From Phalacrocorax aristotelis (taxonomy: Eukaryota; Chordata; Aves; Suliformes; Phalacrocoracidae), in the NCBI RefSeq assembly GCF_949628215.1, contig NC_134276.1:37588067-37652066 (forward strand): 64,000 nt of DNA, in the 5' to 3' direction. The position numbers were made by a program, and so were the translations under genes. The notes under the pieces were generated by a model. That model saw only the letters and a program-made list of their open reading frames with translations, made no database searches and was not told where the DNA came from. Shown here one piece after another: positions 25,573 to 35,640 of the stretch (within the stretch, counting starts at the first letter, position 1; the number at the start of each line of letters is the position of its first letter).

Positions 25573-26418
25573 TTGCCTAGCCAGGCTAGTCTGGGACCAG
25601 TGGAGGTGGCCACCCAGACAGAGCTTCCTATCATGGAAGACGCTGTCCAGCTGGAGGGCTGCAAAGAGTTCACCCCTGCCGCTTGCTTGGAGAAGGGTGG
25701 GAGCTCCATCTGCACAAGGTGTGCTCTGGTGGAGTCACACAGGTGGAGGGTGGAGGAGCTGCAGGAGGAAGTTAGCAGGCTACACTGTATTAAGGAGGGT
25801 GAACAAGAGAGTATTATTTGAGACTTTGCAAGGTGAAATACTAAGGCCCCAAGGCAGTGACCTCCAAGGACTACCGGGCAAAGAGCTTCAAGAGTGAACA
25901 GACAGCACCTTAGAGAAGGTGCCATGGTCTTGGAGACAGTGCCATGGTCTCCGGTGACCCATGGGAACAAGATACCACTTCACTTCCCTTCCTTGTATGT
26001 ACCACCCAGCAACAGACATGAAGCTTTGGCAGTGGACAAAACCAATGAGCAAGAGCTACTCAGAGAAACAGCACTAACAACACACACAAAAAGCTGCAAA
26101 AGGAAGCAGCCAGTGCTAGCAGTGGGTGACTCTCTGCTGAGAGACACTGAGGAACCCATCTGCCAGCCTGATATACAGTCAAGGGAATCTTGCTGCTTAC
26201 TGGGAGCCAAGATCTGGGACGTCTCAGAGAGACTGCCACAACTGGTTAAAACCACAGATTATTAACTCCTTTTCCATGTGGGCATCAATGACATGGTAAA
26301 GCAAAACCTGGGCACGATCAAGCAGGACTTCAGAGTCCTGTGAGCACAAGTGAAAGGGATAGGTGCCAAAGTAAGCTTCTTTGTCCTGCCAGTCAGGGGT
26401 ACGACTGCAGGCAGAAGT
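25573..26418 (+). pseudogene. CR1 ORF1 remnant with SGNH-esterase domain, copy 2
   Basis: One reading frame carries the whole remnant. It opens with VEVATQTELP and a CTRC pair, then a likely coiled coil (RVEELQEEVSRL, about residues 55-66). After stops near 25819-25870 it reopens with the esterase domain. The nucleophile block VLAVGDSLLRD is intact (GDSL codons 26125-26136), followed by CQPDIQSRESCCLLGAKI and LPQLVKTTDY. A stop (26263) precedes the HVGIND block (26275-26292), and a second stop lies near 26341. The fold is known in CR1 ORF1 proteins, where its role in transposition is thought to be membrane or RNP association. It is preserved in layout but interrupted, so not functional. Confidence 0.83.
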
Positions 26419-26424
26419 CAACAT

Positions 26425-27545
26425 TGTGTTGTCTATCTCAAATTCAGTGGGGCATTTGACACTGTCTCCTATAGCATCCTCATGGACAAGTTAAGAAAGT
26501 ATGGGTTGAGTGAGTGGACAGTGAGGTGGAAAGAGAACTGGCTCAGCAACAGAACTCAGAGTGTTGTGGTCAACCAGGCAGAGTCTGGATAGAGGCCCAT
26601 AACTACCAGTGTTCCCCAGGGGTCTGTGTTGGGTCCAGTCCTGTTCAACATATTCATCAATGACCTAGATAATGGGACAAAGGGATAGAGTGTAACCTCA
26701 GCAAGTTCACTGATGATACCAAGCTGGGAGGAGTGGCTGATACACCAGAAGGCTGTGCTGCCATCCAACCAGACCTGTACAGGCTGGAGAGCTGGGCTGA
26801 GGGGAACCTCATGAAATTCAACAAAAGCAAGTGTAAGGTGATGCACCTGGGGTGGAACAACCCCATGCACTGGTACAAGTTGGGAGCTGGACTACTGGAA
26901 AGCAGCTCTGTTGAGAAGGACGTGGCAGTCCTGGTGGTCAGCAAGCTGACCCTGTGCCAGCACTGTGCCCTTGTGGCCAAGGAGGCCAATGTTATCATGG
27001 GGCTGCATTAAAAGGAGTGTGGCCAGCAGACAGAGAAAGGTTATTCTCCCCCTCTACTCTATCCTAGTGAGACCACATCTGGAGTACTGTGGTCAGTTTT
27101 GGGGTCCCCAGTTTAAGAAGGACACAGAACTGCTTGAGCAAGTCCAGCAGAGAGCTACCAAGATGATCAGGGGACAGAAGCATCTCCCTTATGAGGAAAG
27201 GCTGAGAGGTTCGGGTTTGTTCATCCTGGAGAAGAGGCAACTGAGGGGGGATCTCATCAATACCTATAAATATCTAAAGGGTGGGTGTCAGGATGATAGG
27301 ACTAGGCTCTTTTCAATAATGTCAATGACAGAACAAGGGGCAATGGGCACAAGTTGGAACACAGGAAGTTCCACCTCAATAGGAGAAAAATCTTCTTTCC
27401 TGTGAGGGTGCCAGAGCAGTGGAACAGGCTGCCCAGGGAGGTTGTGGAGTCTCCTTCCCTGGAGACATTCAGTACCCACCTGGATGCGTTCCTGTGCCCC
27501 CTGCTCTGGGTGTGCCTTCTCAAGCAGGGTGGTTGGACAAGATGA
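26425..27545 (+). pseudogene. CR1 ORF2 reverse transcriptase, C-terminal part, copy 2
   Basis: Begins in mid-domain with CVVYLKFSGAFDTVSYSIL. It continues with WLSNRTQSVVVNQ, a stop, then [20 protein letters not shown] in another stretch. The catalytic box reads F-T-D-D (26706-26717), and GNLMKFNKSKCKVMHLG follows. The 92-codon frame at 26733-27011 differs from copy 1 at only two residues. A 146-codon frame (26965-27405) covers the tail with [13 protein letters not shown] and [13 protein letters not shown]. The endonuclease and RT fingers are absent. It is non-functional. Confidence 0.88.
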
Positions 27546-27592
27546 TCTCCAGAGGTCCCTTCCAACCCCCACCAGTCTGTGATTCTGAGAAC

Positions 27593-27869
27593 ATGTAGAT
27601 CAATACCTGACTTCATGGCTGGTTTCATCACCAGAACTTTAGTTTCTATGACCACAGGATGTTCTTCAAAGAACATAACCTACTGGGTAGATGGGATCAA
27701 CCTATCTAGAGAGACAGATCTTGGCTATCAGATCAGCTGACTTAGTGAATCATGCTTTAATCCATCAAACTTGCAGAGTAGTATCCAAAGCTGTGACACC
27801 TGCATATTCATATGAAACATAGTGGATGAACAGACCTACAAGACTACTGAATAACTCTCCCCAACCTTT
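27593..27869. other. Spacer between two plus-strand CR1 copies
   Basis: There is no gene. Part of this may be the degraded 5' region of CR1 copy 3, since the first clearly alignable wording (AGCACATGTAGTCTGGGGC) appears near 27918. Confidence 0.4.
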
Positions 27870-30652
27870 TCCAAAAGCAAGAACCTTGAGTCCAGCCACC
27901 TCAAGTATATGTATACCAGCACATGTAGTCTGGGGCAACAAACAGGAGGAACTGGAGCTCTTCACCCAGTTTGACAGTTATGATATCTTAGGAATAACAG
28001 AAATTTGGTGGGAAGGCTCACATGACTGGAAGACTACAATGGATGGTAACAAATCCTTTTGGAAAGATAGGAAGGGAAGAATATGAGGTGGGGTTGTACT
28101 TTATGTAAGAAAAATTTGAGTGTGTGGACGTGAGCTATGGAGACCATGAAAGTTCTTATCAAATGCCTTTAAATCAAGATTAGTGAGATCAACACTGAGG
28201 AGGATCTTATCTTAAGTATCTGTTACCAACCTCTCAATCAGGATAATGAGGTCAAGAAAACATTTATTTTGGCAGCTCAAGGAAGTTTCAGGCCAACAGA
28301 ACCTGATCCTCATGGATGACTTCAATTACCCAGGCATTTTTTGAGAAAACAACACAGCAGTGCAAGACATGTCCGTCAGGTTCCTCGAAGGCTTCCTGCT
28401 ACAGGTGCTGGACATGCCAACTAGGAAGAGTGCATTGCTAGACTAGATTTACTGCTCACAAACTGAGAAGACTTACTTAACAACATAACTACCAATGGTA
28501 GCCTTGGATATAATGGCCACAACACTGTAGGGTTTAAGATCCTGATGAGCTTACAGAACACCAGTAGTAGGACAAAGACCCTGGATTTTAGAAGAGCCAA
28601 CTTCAATGAGCTCAGAGCCTAGCGATTCCATGGGAAGCACCCACAGAGGGCAAAGTAGCTTGTGATTGATGGGATTTATTCAAGAACAGCCTCCTGGAAG
28701 CACGAGAACAGAAAAAGGAAGAAAAAAGGCAGAACAGGAGAACACCCTGCCTTAATAATGAGTCTTTGGGTGCACTTAAAAGTAAAAAGTAAACGTATCG
28801 GCTGTGCAAAGGCAGCCAAAGAGCCATCAATACCTATAAGAACCTTGCTAGGGCAGGCAGATGTGCAGTCAGGAAGGCTAAGGCTCAGTTAGAACTGAAA
28901 ATGGCCAGAGATGTCAAGAACAAGCAGAAAGGGTTCTTTAGGTAAATGAGCAGTAAGCAGAAACACAGGGAAGACTTAGGCCCATTACTAAACAGGGCAG
29001 AGAAACTAGTTAGTGATAATGTTAACATGCAGAGGTTCTGAATACCTTCTTTTCTTCTGTCTTTACCAGTGCAGGTGGACCGCAGATCACAGGATCAAGT
29101 ACCTACGACAATGCATGTGTCAACCCTCCAGTAGGGGAGGAAGGGCTGGTCTGCAACCTCTTGCAAGGGCTCAAGCCACATAAATCTATGGGTCTGGATG
29201 GAATTCACTCCAAGGTGTTAAGTGTCTGCCATTGTTACAAAGCCAAGGTCTATAATATTTAAAAAGTCTTGGAGATAAGGGGATATCCCTGATGACTGGA
29301 AGAGGGCAAATGTCGTATCCATCTACAAGAAGGGCCTGAGAGAGGACCCAGGAAATTACAGGCCCATTAGCCTTACTTCAATCACTGGGAAATTAATGGA
29401 CTGAGTCCTAGAAACTATTGCAAGCCAAATAGAGCAGGTGATTAGGAAAAGCCAGCACAGATTTACCAAAGGCAAGTTATGCTTGACTAACTTCGTCACC
29501 TTCTACAACAAAGTAACACTTTCTGTCAACATCCGGCGAGCAGTGGGTGTTATTTACCTGGACTGCATCAAGGCATTCAACACTGCTTTCCAAAGCCTTC
29601 TCCTGTACAAGCCAGCAAGATACAAACTGGATGGGAAATTGGCTAACAGGTTGCACTCAGAAGGTGGTGATCAATGTTTTTTACTAAGGCTGGCAGCATG
29701 TCACAAGTGAGACCTGCCAGGGATCAATACTGGGCCTCATGCTGTTAGAAGTCTGGATGATCCAGGTGATGGGATTGAAAGCACCCTCACCAGGTTTGCT
29801 GACACCAAACTGAGTGGTGAGATGAACACATCAGAAGGGAGAGCAGTCTTACAGAGATACCTGGACAGGCTGGAAGAGTAGGTTAGAAAAAACAGTGTGA
29901 AATATAACAAAGACAAGTGCAAAGTCCTGCACTTGGGACAGAATAACCAAAGAGCCCAGTACAGGCTAGGATCTGTGTGGCTGAGGAGCAGCCTTGCTGA
30001 AAGGGACCTGGAGGTCTTGGTGGCCACCAGGCTGAACATGAGTCAGCAGTGCACTGTTGTGGCAACAAAGGCAAATTGGAACCTGGGCTGCATCCACAGG
30101 GGCATTAGTAGCAGAGATAGAGACATGCACATCCCATTCTATTTGGCATTTATCAGGGCCCGCATCAAATACTGTGTCTAGTTCAATTCAAGACAGATGC
30201 AAAGGAAGGCCACAGAAATGATCAAGGTGCTGGAGAACCTTCTCTATAAGGAAAGACTAAAGGAACTAGGTCTTTTCTCCCTGGAGAAGAGAAGGCTTGT
30301 GGGGGACCTCATCATAGTATTCCAGTACTTAAACGTTGTCTACAAAGAGGACAAAGAGGCTCTCTCTTCACGAGGAACCACATGGAGAAGACAAGGAGCA
30401 ATGGGTACAAGTTACACCAGGAGAGGTTTCATCTCAACATAAGAAAGAAATCTTTTACAACTAAAACAATTGGAACAACCTCTTCAGGGATGTGGTAGAA
30501 TCCCCATCACTGGAGGTTTTCATGGTGCAGTTGGACAGGGTGCTAGATAATGTAATCTAGGCTCCCTTTCCCATGAAAGTTTGGACAAAATGATCTTTTG
30601 AGGTCCCTTCCAACATAGGCTGTTCCATGATTCTGTTCTATGATTCTAAATT
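27870..30652 (+). mobile_element. CR1 LINE copy 3, older, most of ORF2 and 3' end
   Basis: Starts just upstream of the endonuclease (NKQEELEL at about 27942) and continues through endonuclease, linker, RT and 3' region to GATTCTGTTCTATGATTCT at about 30634-30652. Those terminal 8-bp-like units are the CR1 hallmark. Divergence is visibly higher than in copies 1 and 2, with many stops and frameshifts. The sense strand is the same as copy 2, 280 bases upstream. Confidence 0.9.
27940..30540 (+). pseudogene. CR1 ORF2 remnant, copy 3
   Basis: The endonuclease start reads NKQEELELFTQFDSYDILGI and ITEIWWEGSHDWKT (about 27942-28035). Its later blocks (a GDFN-like MDDFNYPG near 28316, then LLLTN) are broken by stops near 28084, 28118 and elsewhere. 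RT begins with KSWRxGDIPDDWKRANVV (about 29262-29315), then PISLTSITGKLMD and RRAVGVIYLDCIKAFNTA (29540-29590). The catalytic box has lost one aspartate codon: TTT-GCT-GAC-ACC (29795-29806) encodes F-A-D-T where F-A-D-D-T is expected. The tail has QRKATEMIKVLENLLYKERLKELGLF. It cannot make active enzyme. Confidence 0.83.
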
Positions 30653-31023
30653 TTCAATTCAGGATATTTTATTACCTCATTTCATCCCTATAAGGCAGGC
30701 AAAGGCCAATCTGATGTCAGAAAATGAACAGCCATTTTTTACTTGCTCTTTTCACAAGAATCCATGAGCCTGTGGAACAAAGAACAGTCCCTGTGGGCTA
30801 CAGAGGATTTGCTTTCTGTAAGGTCTCTACTACACATCACATGTTTAATTTGAATCAGTCAGTTTTTGCTGTCATCAAACTACAAAAACCTGTAGAATGG
30901 CCCAAGAACTCTACCTTACTTAAGGCAGAGTTCTGTACTTATCATGGTAGCCATTCTGGAGTATCTATTTCTATCCTACTACATTTAAAATCTTACCAGG
31001 TTTAAAATGGTCCTGAACTTTTT
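30653..31023. other. Unique spacer between CR1 copy 3 and an LTR
   Basis: A 93-codon open frame (30724-31005) covers most of this spacer but shows no recognisable domain, and I do not call it a gene. Nothing else is visible. Confidence 0.45.
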
Positions 31024-31028
31024 GCAGT
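31024..31028. repeat. Target site duplication, left copy (GCAGT)
   Basis: Repeated exactly at 31635-31639 on the other side of the LTR. Confidence 0.75.
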
Positions 31029-31634
31029 TATTGTAGATTAACCATGATAAGGAGCTCAGCCCCACACAGCTGCTTACTTACTCCCCCCATAGTGGATTGG
31101 GGGAAGAATTGAAAGGGCAAAAGTGAGAAAACTTGTGGGTTCAGATAAAGACAGTTTAATAGGTAAAGGAAAAGCTGCACATGCAAGCAAAGAGAAATAA
31201 GGAATAAATTCACTGCTTCCCATTGGCAGGCAGGTGTTTATCCACTTCTGGGAAAGCAGGGTCCATCATGCATAACACTTACTTGGGAAGACAAATGTCA
31301 CGAAACCAAATGTATGTCATAACAACACCAAATGTGTGTCATAACACCCATTCCACCTTCTTTCCCTATCTTTTGTTGTTGAACACAACATCATATGGTT
31401 TGTGATATCCATTTGGTCAGTTTGGGGTCAGTTGCCTCAGCTGAGTCCCATCCCAACTTTGTGTGTACCCCCAGCCTGCTGGCTGGCGGGGCTAAGCCTT
31501 GACACTGTGTAAGCTCTTAGCGATAGCTAAAACATTAGTGTGTTATCAACATTATTTTCATCACAAATCCAAAACATAGTACCATACAAGCTACTATGAA
31601 CAAAATTAACTCTATCCCAGACAAAATCAGTAGA
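31029..31634 (-). mobile_element. Solo ERV LTR, 606 bp
   Basis: The plus strand starts TATTGTAGATTAACC, where the related LTRs have TGTTGTGGTTTAAC-like ends, so the terminal dinucleotide has mutated. It ends ...GACAAAATCAGTAGA, where relatives have ...ACCAGCACA. Perfect GCAGT duplications on both sides fix these edges and show a solo LTR. Inner blocks (AACTTGTGGGTTCAGATAAAGACAGTTTAATAGGTAAAG, in pieces) match the LTR at 34618 more closely than the one at 9407, so these two belong to one subfamily. Internal retroviral sequence is absent. Confidence 0.88.
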
Positions 31635-31639
31635 GCAGT
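31635..31639. repeat. Target site duplication, right copy (GCAGT)
   Basis: Exact repeat of 31024-31028, directly after the LTR. Confidence 0.75.
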
Positions 31640-34617
31640 GAGTGACTGTAATTTTTGTTATGCAAAAAGGCATGAGTACCTAATACCAATTAAGGTTTGC
31701 TTCTTAAAAGTAAACCAGAGCAGTCTTAAAGCAGTTCTAACTTACAAAACAGACAGAGTCAAGTAAAAGCATAGAATTAATTGTTTATTCTATGGAGCAG
31801 GTCCTAAATAGATACTAGTTCCACTGAAAGAAAAACCTGGACTACTGTGCTTTTTGTTCACAAAACAAGTTTAACTCAACAAACCGCACAAGCCAAAGTT
31901 AATAGGGAAATACGTAACATGCAACATGTAAATAAATCCTGTTTTGAAACTTGAGAAAATAAATAAGGTGAAGGAAGACAAGGGATTTCTTGTTTTTCTT
32001 TGCTTGAAGAACAAATCCACTGTCACTTGTCTGGATGTGAGATAAATCTCATTTGACTTGTTTGGACTTGCATGACAAAGTTTGTCTGGGTGGTTGTGGG
32101 ATGTCTGCTTATAGCTGTATTTTTTTCCAAATATTTGATTTATAACCCTTTCATGTGAGTTTGACTTTGAAGGTGGTATCATGGAAAACATAAAGTGTAC
32201 ATTATTCAGAAACAGAAATATTGTATGGTATGACTCTATGTTTTTACCAAGGTTTAAGAGCTAAAATCTACTAAAAAGGTAATGAACTTTCATACCTGGT
32301 GCCATTCCTTTGCCTCTTTTCCTTCACTGGTTTTGTACGTTGGACAGTTTCGACTTAAGAGTTTCAGATATATTTTAAAATTATAGTTTCCTGAAGACAC
32401 TACATACTTTAGAAAGTAACTGGCACTTCAACAGCAATCTCGGCAAAGGAAAAAGATGCGGAAAGAGCACAGATTCATTCTCATTTCAAGAAGTAGCCTC
32501 CTGAGGTCAAGACTAAGGAACATTGGCAAGAAGTCTGCAGATGCATTGCTTGTTCCGTACCTATTCTGCAGACATAAAAGACTTCTCTTTCCAGAATTGT
32601 CACAGCGGTAGATTGCATAACCAATAAATTCATGTTTTTCTGTAAGCTTCAAACTTTTATATGTATGAAATACAGTCTAAGATGTTGTGGTAAAAATATT
32701 TTATCAGCATGCTATATTATTAACTGACAGTGAAGCCATAAAAGAATTACAGTCTTCTGGGTAATCTTTGCTAACATAACCATAGTTACATCATCATGTC
32801 CTCTCCACATGCCCGCTGAAAATCATTCTGAAAAATATCTCAGGGAATTAAGGAGGTTAGCTGTAAGTAGCAATTGTTACTTACTCTCCTCTGTAAAATT
32901 CTACATCCATTTATCTCAAAACAAGTATATGAGGTTTAAGGGAGCCATAATATTTAAAAGATTTTTCTGGAACATAATTTCAAAACTATTGTCAAAAGCA
33001 AAAAAAACACTGAATACTACCTGAAAGTGGGAATGCCCATATCCCAGTGGCATGAAGATCCTTTTTAAAGCCTTAATGGAAAACACAAAAATTTAAATTC
33101 ATCATTCATCTACAGTTTAGACTGAAATTGTGTAGAATCAGTAAGAAGATGTATTCTGTATTTAAAGAGATGAACAAAGTATTTTGGAGAGGGTGTTCAA
33201 AATATCATAAATAACATCAGCTTTTGGAAACTACTGAGACATTGGAATATTATAGCTAACCCTAAGGAAAACAGTCTAGAAGACAGGAGGCAAAAAGATT
33301 GCACAGTATGCACCTAAAAACTGTGGAAACATTTGGTATTATGAACTGCATGTTTCAGATGTATTATATTTCCATGATATCTTAGTATGATATATACATT
33401 TACATATCCTGCAGAGAAGGACCAGCTGTAGCTCTGTAGAGCTGAGGCCCCCTTCAAGAGACAGGGGAAGGAAGCACAGGCCTTGAGTAAAGTGCCTAGA
33501 GGCATTACACCTTTGAAAGCAATTTCTTTAATATTCAGCAGAATTATTGCTATGGAATTTCAGGTCTACATGTTACCATAAGATGCTATATCAGGGAAAA
33601 TCTCTTACACACAAGTCTGTCTACCGCCTTCCTGCACTTTTGCTACTGCAGAATGACTAATGTAAAACTAAGACAAAAAATGAATTGAGATTAAATGAAA
33701 AAAATCTATGGGTATCATTCAAGAATGTACTGGACTTAAAATACTGTTTTCACTCACACTTGCAATAAGTTTTGACTTTACAGCTTCAGTGCAATTAATT
33801 TGGGGCTTACATTAACAACTACTGTCATTCCTAATGTTAACATAACTAAGAGAATCCCGTTTGTCATTCTCTGTGCCCTTGGCAAACATTTAAACAAACA
33901 CACAAATTCATTTTCATGACAGTCGTAGCAAAACTACCAGGGAAGTTGCTATCCCTCTTGCCAACCCCTCCAAAAGCCAAGCAAATTAACAACTCGTATT
34001 TTAGCTGTTTATTTTTTTTACTTCAAATTCTCACTTCCTTTAAAAAGATTATTGACTTTAGTCATCCCACTGTTATTTACTATTGTATAATATATGCTCC
34101 GTTCCAGATACAGTACAATACATAACAAAAATTTCTAAAGTTTTTAAAGTGGAAAAAGGTTCATTGTCCTGAAAATGCTTAAACATTTGTATGTAATGAT
34201 GATGATGGTGATGACAGTGGTGAAGGTATCACGCCCTATAATCCAAATATTTCCCACAATTTTCTGGTGGAGATTCTAAAAGTTTATTGCATTGAAGCTG
34301 TCAGGTTGTACCTCTAGTTCTTCTGAGTGCTGCTATAACAGGATTGTTATGGAAATCTGTAGGGTTTGAGATATATTTTTTTCTTTCTTTCTTTTTTTTT
34401 TTCAAGACTTAGATGTGCAAGATTTTCTTTCCAGTGAATGACTTCAAGAAGGGATGTTTCTTTACAAACACTGTAGTATTACCTGAATTAAATGTACAGA
34501 CAAAATGACATGCTTAGAAGTATACTGATATGATTAAAAATTGAAAAACCTATCTTATGATTGTGTTGTGAAGTCCTCATGACAGAAAAAATTTATCTGA
34601 GACCCAAAATCCAGACC
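31640..34617. other. Unique AT-rich DNA between two LTRs, no gene seen
   Basis: I see no retroviral coding sequence, primer-binding site or polypurine tract, so this is not the body of a provirus bounded by the two LTRs. A short GAT-type repeat lies at 34194-34220 and a T/C-rich run at 34376-34404. The 106-codon minus-strand frame at 31871-32191 shows no domain. Confidence 0.55.
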
Positions 34618-35208
34618 AGTTGTGGTGTTTAACCCGAGCCAGCAACTAAGCCCCACTTGCTCATTCCTCTCTGGTGGGATCAGGGAGAGAATTGAAAGAA
34701 TAAAAGTGAGAAAACTCATGGGTTGAGATAAAGACAGTTTAACAGGTAAAGCAAAAGCTGCACACACAAAAAGAGAGCAAAACAAGGAATTCATTCACTA
34801 TTTGCCATCAGTTTGCAGGTGTTCAGCCATCTCCAGGAAAGCAGTGCTCCATCATCCATAATGGTTACTTGGGAAGACAGACACCATCACTCCAAATGTC
34901 CCCTGCTTACTCCTTCTTCCCCCAGTTTTATATGCTGAGCATGATGTCATATGATATGGAATATCACTTTGGACAGTTTGGGTCAGCTGTCCTGGCTGTG
35001 TCCCCTCCCAACTTCTTGTGCACCCCCAGCCCACTCACTGGTGGGGTGGTGTGAGAAGCAGAAAAGGCCTTGACTCTGTGTAAGCACTACTCAGCAGTAA
35101 TGAAAACATCCCTGTGTTATCAACACTGTTTTCAGTACAAATCCAAAACACAGCCCCATACTAGCTACTATGAAGAAAATTAACTCTACCGCAGACAAAA
35201 CCAGCACA
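34618..35208 (-). mobile_element. 3' LTR of a truncated ERV, 591 bp
   Basis: On its own strand it begins TGTGCTGGTTTTGTCTGCGG and ends near AAACACCACAACT, with the outermost TG/CA pair degraded on the left of the plus strand. It shares the GTGAGAAAACTCATGGGTTGAGATAAAGACAGTTTAACAGGTAAAG region (in pieces) with the 31029 LTR. To its right lies a purine tract and internal sequence, which makes this the 3' LTR of an element running right to left. No 5' LTR is found to the right within the window. Confidence 0.88.
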
Positions 35209-35221
35209 TTCTCCACCCCTT
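35209..35221 (-). promoter_or_regulatory. Polypurine tract of the ERV
   Basis: On the minus strand the 13 bases AAGGGGTGGAGAA lie immediately before the TG of the LTR. A purine run at this position primes plus-strand DNA synthesis in retroviruses. Its exact abutment to the LTR supports the LTR boundary and the orientation call. Confidence 0.8.
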
Positions 35222-35640
35222 ATTCCATACCATTTACGTCACGCTCAGGTATCATGCTATCCAGTACAACCTCATTAATCACCACACCCCTTCCCATCCT
35301 TTGCTATACTACACAGATATCATTCCCTTAGTCTACGGACCACCCCTGTAAAATGTCCATAAAATATCCATAAAATGTCCACAAAAATCTACAAAGTGTC
35401 CACTGGGTTAATTTAGTCCATGACTTTGGGCTCCATCTGTTGTGGTCACTCAGGACAGGGGAGGTGGTATGTTTGTGGGAATTATTGGGCACCAAAACCA
35501 GCTCAGGTCGAGTTGCAGCTGCACTTGCACTGCTTCTTGTAAGACTTGTTCTCCACTGGTTCAGGTTGTTCCTGCTACAGTAAACATTATAATTTAAAGG
35601 CATATCCATTGCAGTCTCAACCCCTCTTCCCTTTGGGCCG
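35222..35640 (-). mobile_element. 3' internal remnant of the ERV
   Basis: About 420 bases adjoin the polypurine tract. A 93-codon minus-strand open frame (35609-35328) ends near the tract. It is rich in Ser, Thr and Asn at the start and has a W/F/Y-rich end. I cannot assign it to gag, pol or env with confidence. An 11-bp tandem repeat (35351-35402) sits inside it. The right limit, where unique AT-rich DNA begins, is approximate. The rest of the provirus is missing. Confidence 0.65.
35351..35402. repeat. Imperfect 11-bp tandem repeat within the ERV remnant
   Basis: Five consecutive units of the form AAATGTCCATA / AAATATCCATA / AAATGTCCACA and variants. In the minus-strand frame this encodes the aromatic-rich FLWTFYGYFMDIL stretch. 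Confidence 0.75.

Larger units (their letters stand above)
25000..27592 (+). mobile_element. CR1 LINE copy 2, both ends kept, middle deleted
   Basis: A GC-richer leader (about 25000-25570) precedes ORF1. This looks like the CR1 5' untranslated region, a part most copies lack. ORF1 (25573-~26418) is followed directly by the second half of the RT domain (from ~26430), so the endonuclease and the first part of RT are missing. The 3' part runs to the terminal TCTGTGATTCTGAG at about 27592. The retained 2.6 kb compares with roughly 4.5 kb for a complete CR1. The 3' kilobase nearly matches copy 1 in inverted orientation. The exact left edge is uncertain. Confidence 0.85.

Noticed and set aside
31029..35208. 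The two minus-strand LTRs of one subfamily as the ends of a single provirus
   Set aside because: The right LTR has a polypurine tract and 3' internal sequence on its right side, so it is a 3' LTR. The left LTR has its own matching GCAGT duplications. No retroviral sequence lies between them.
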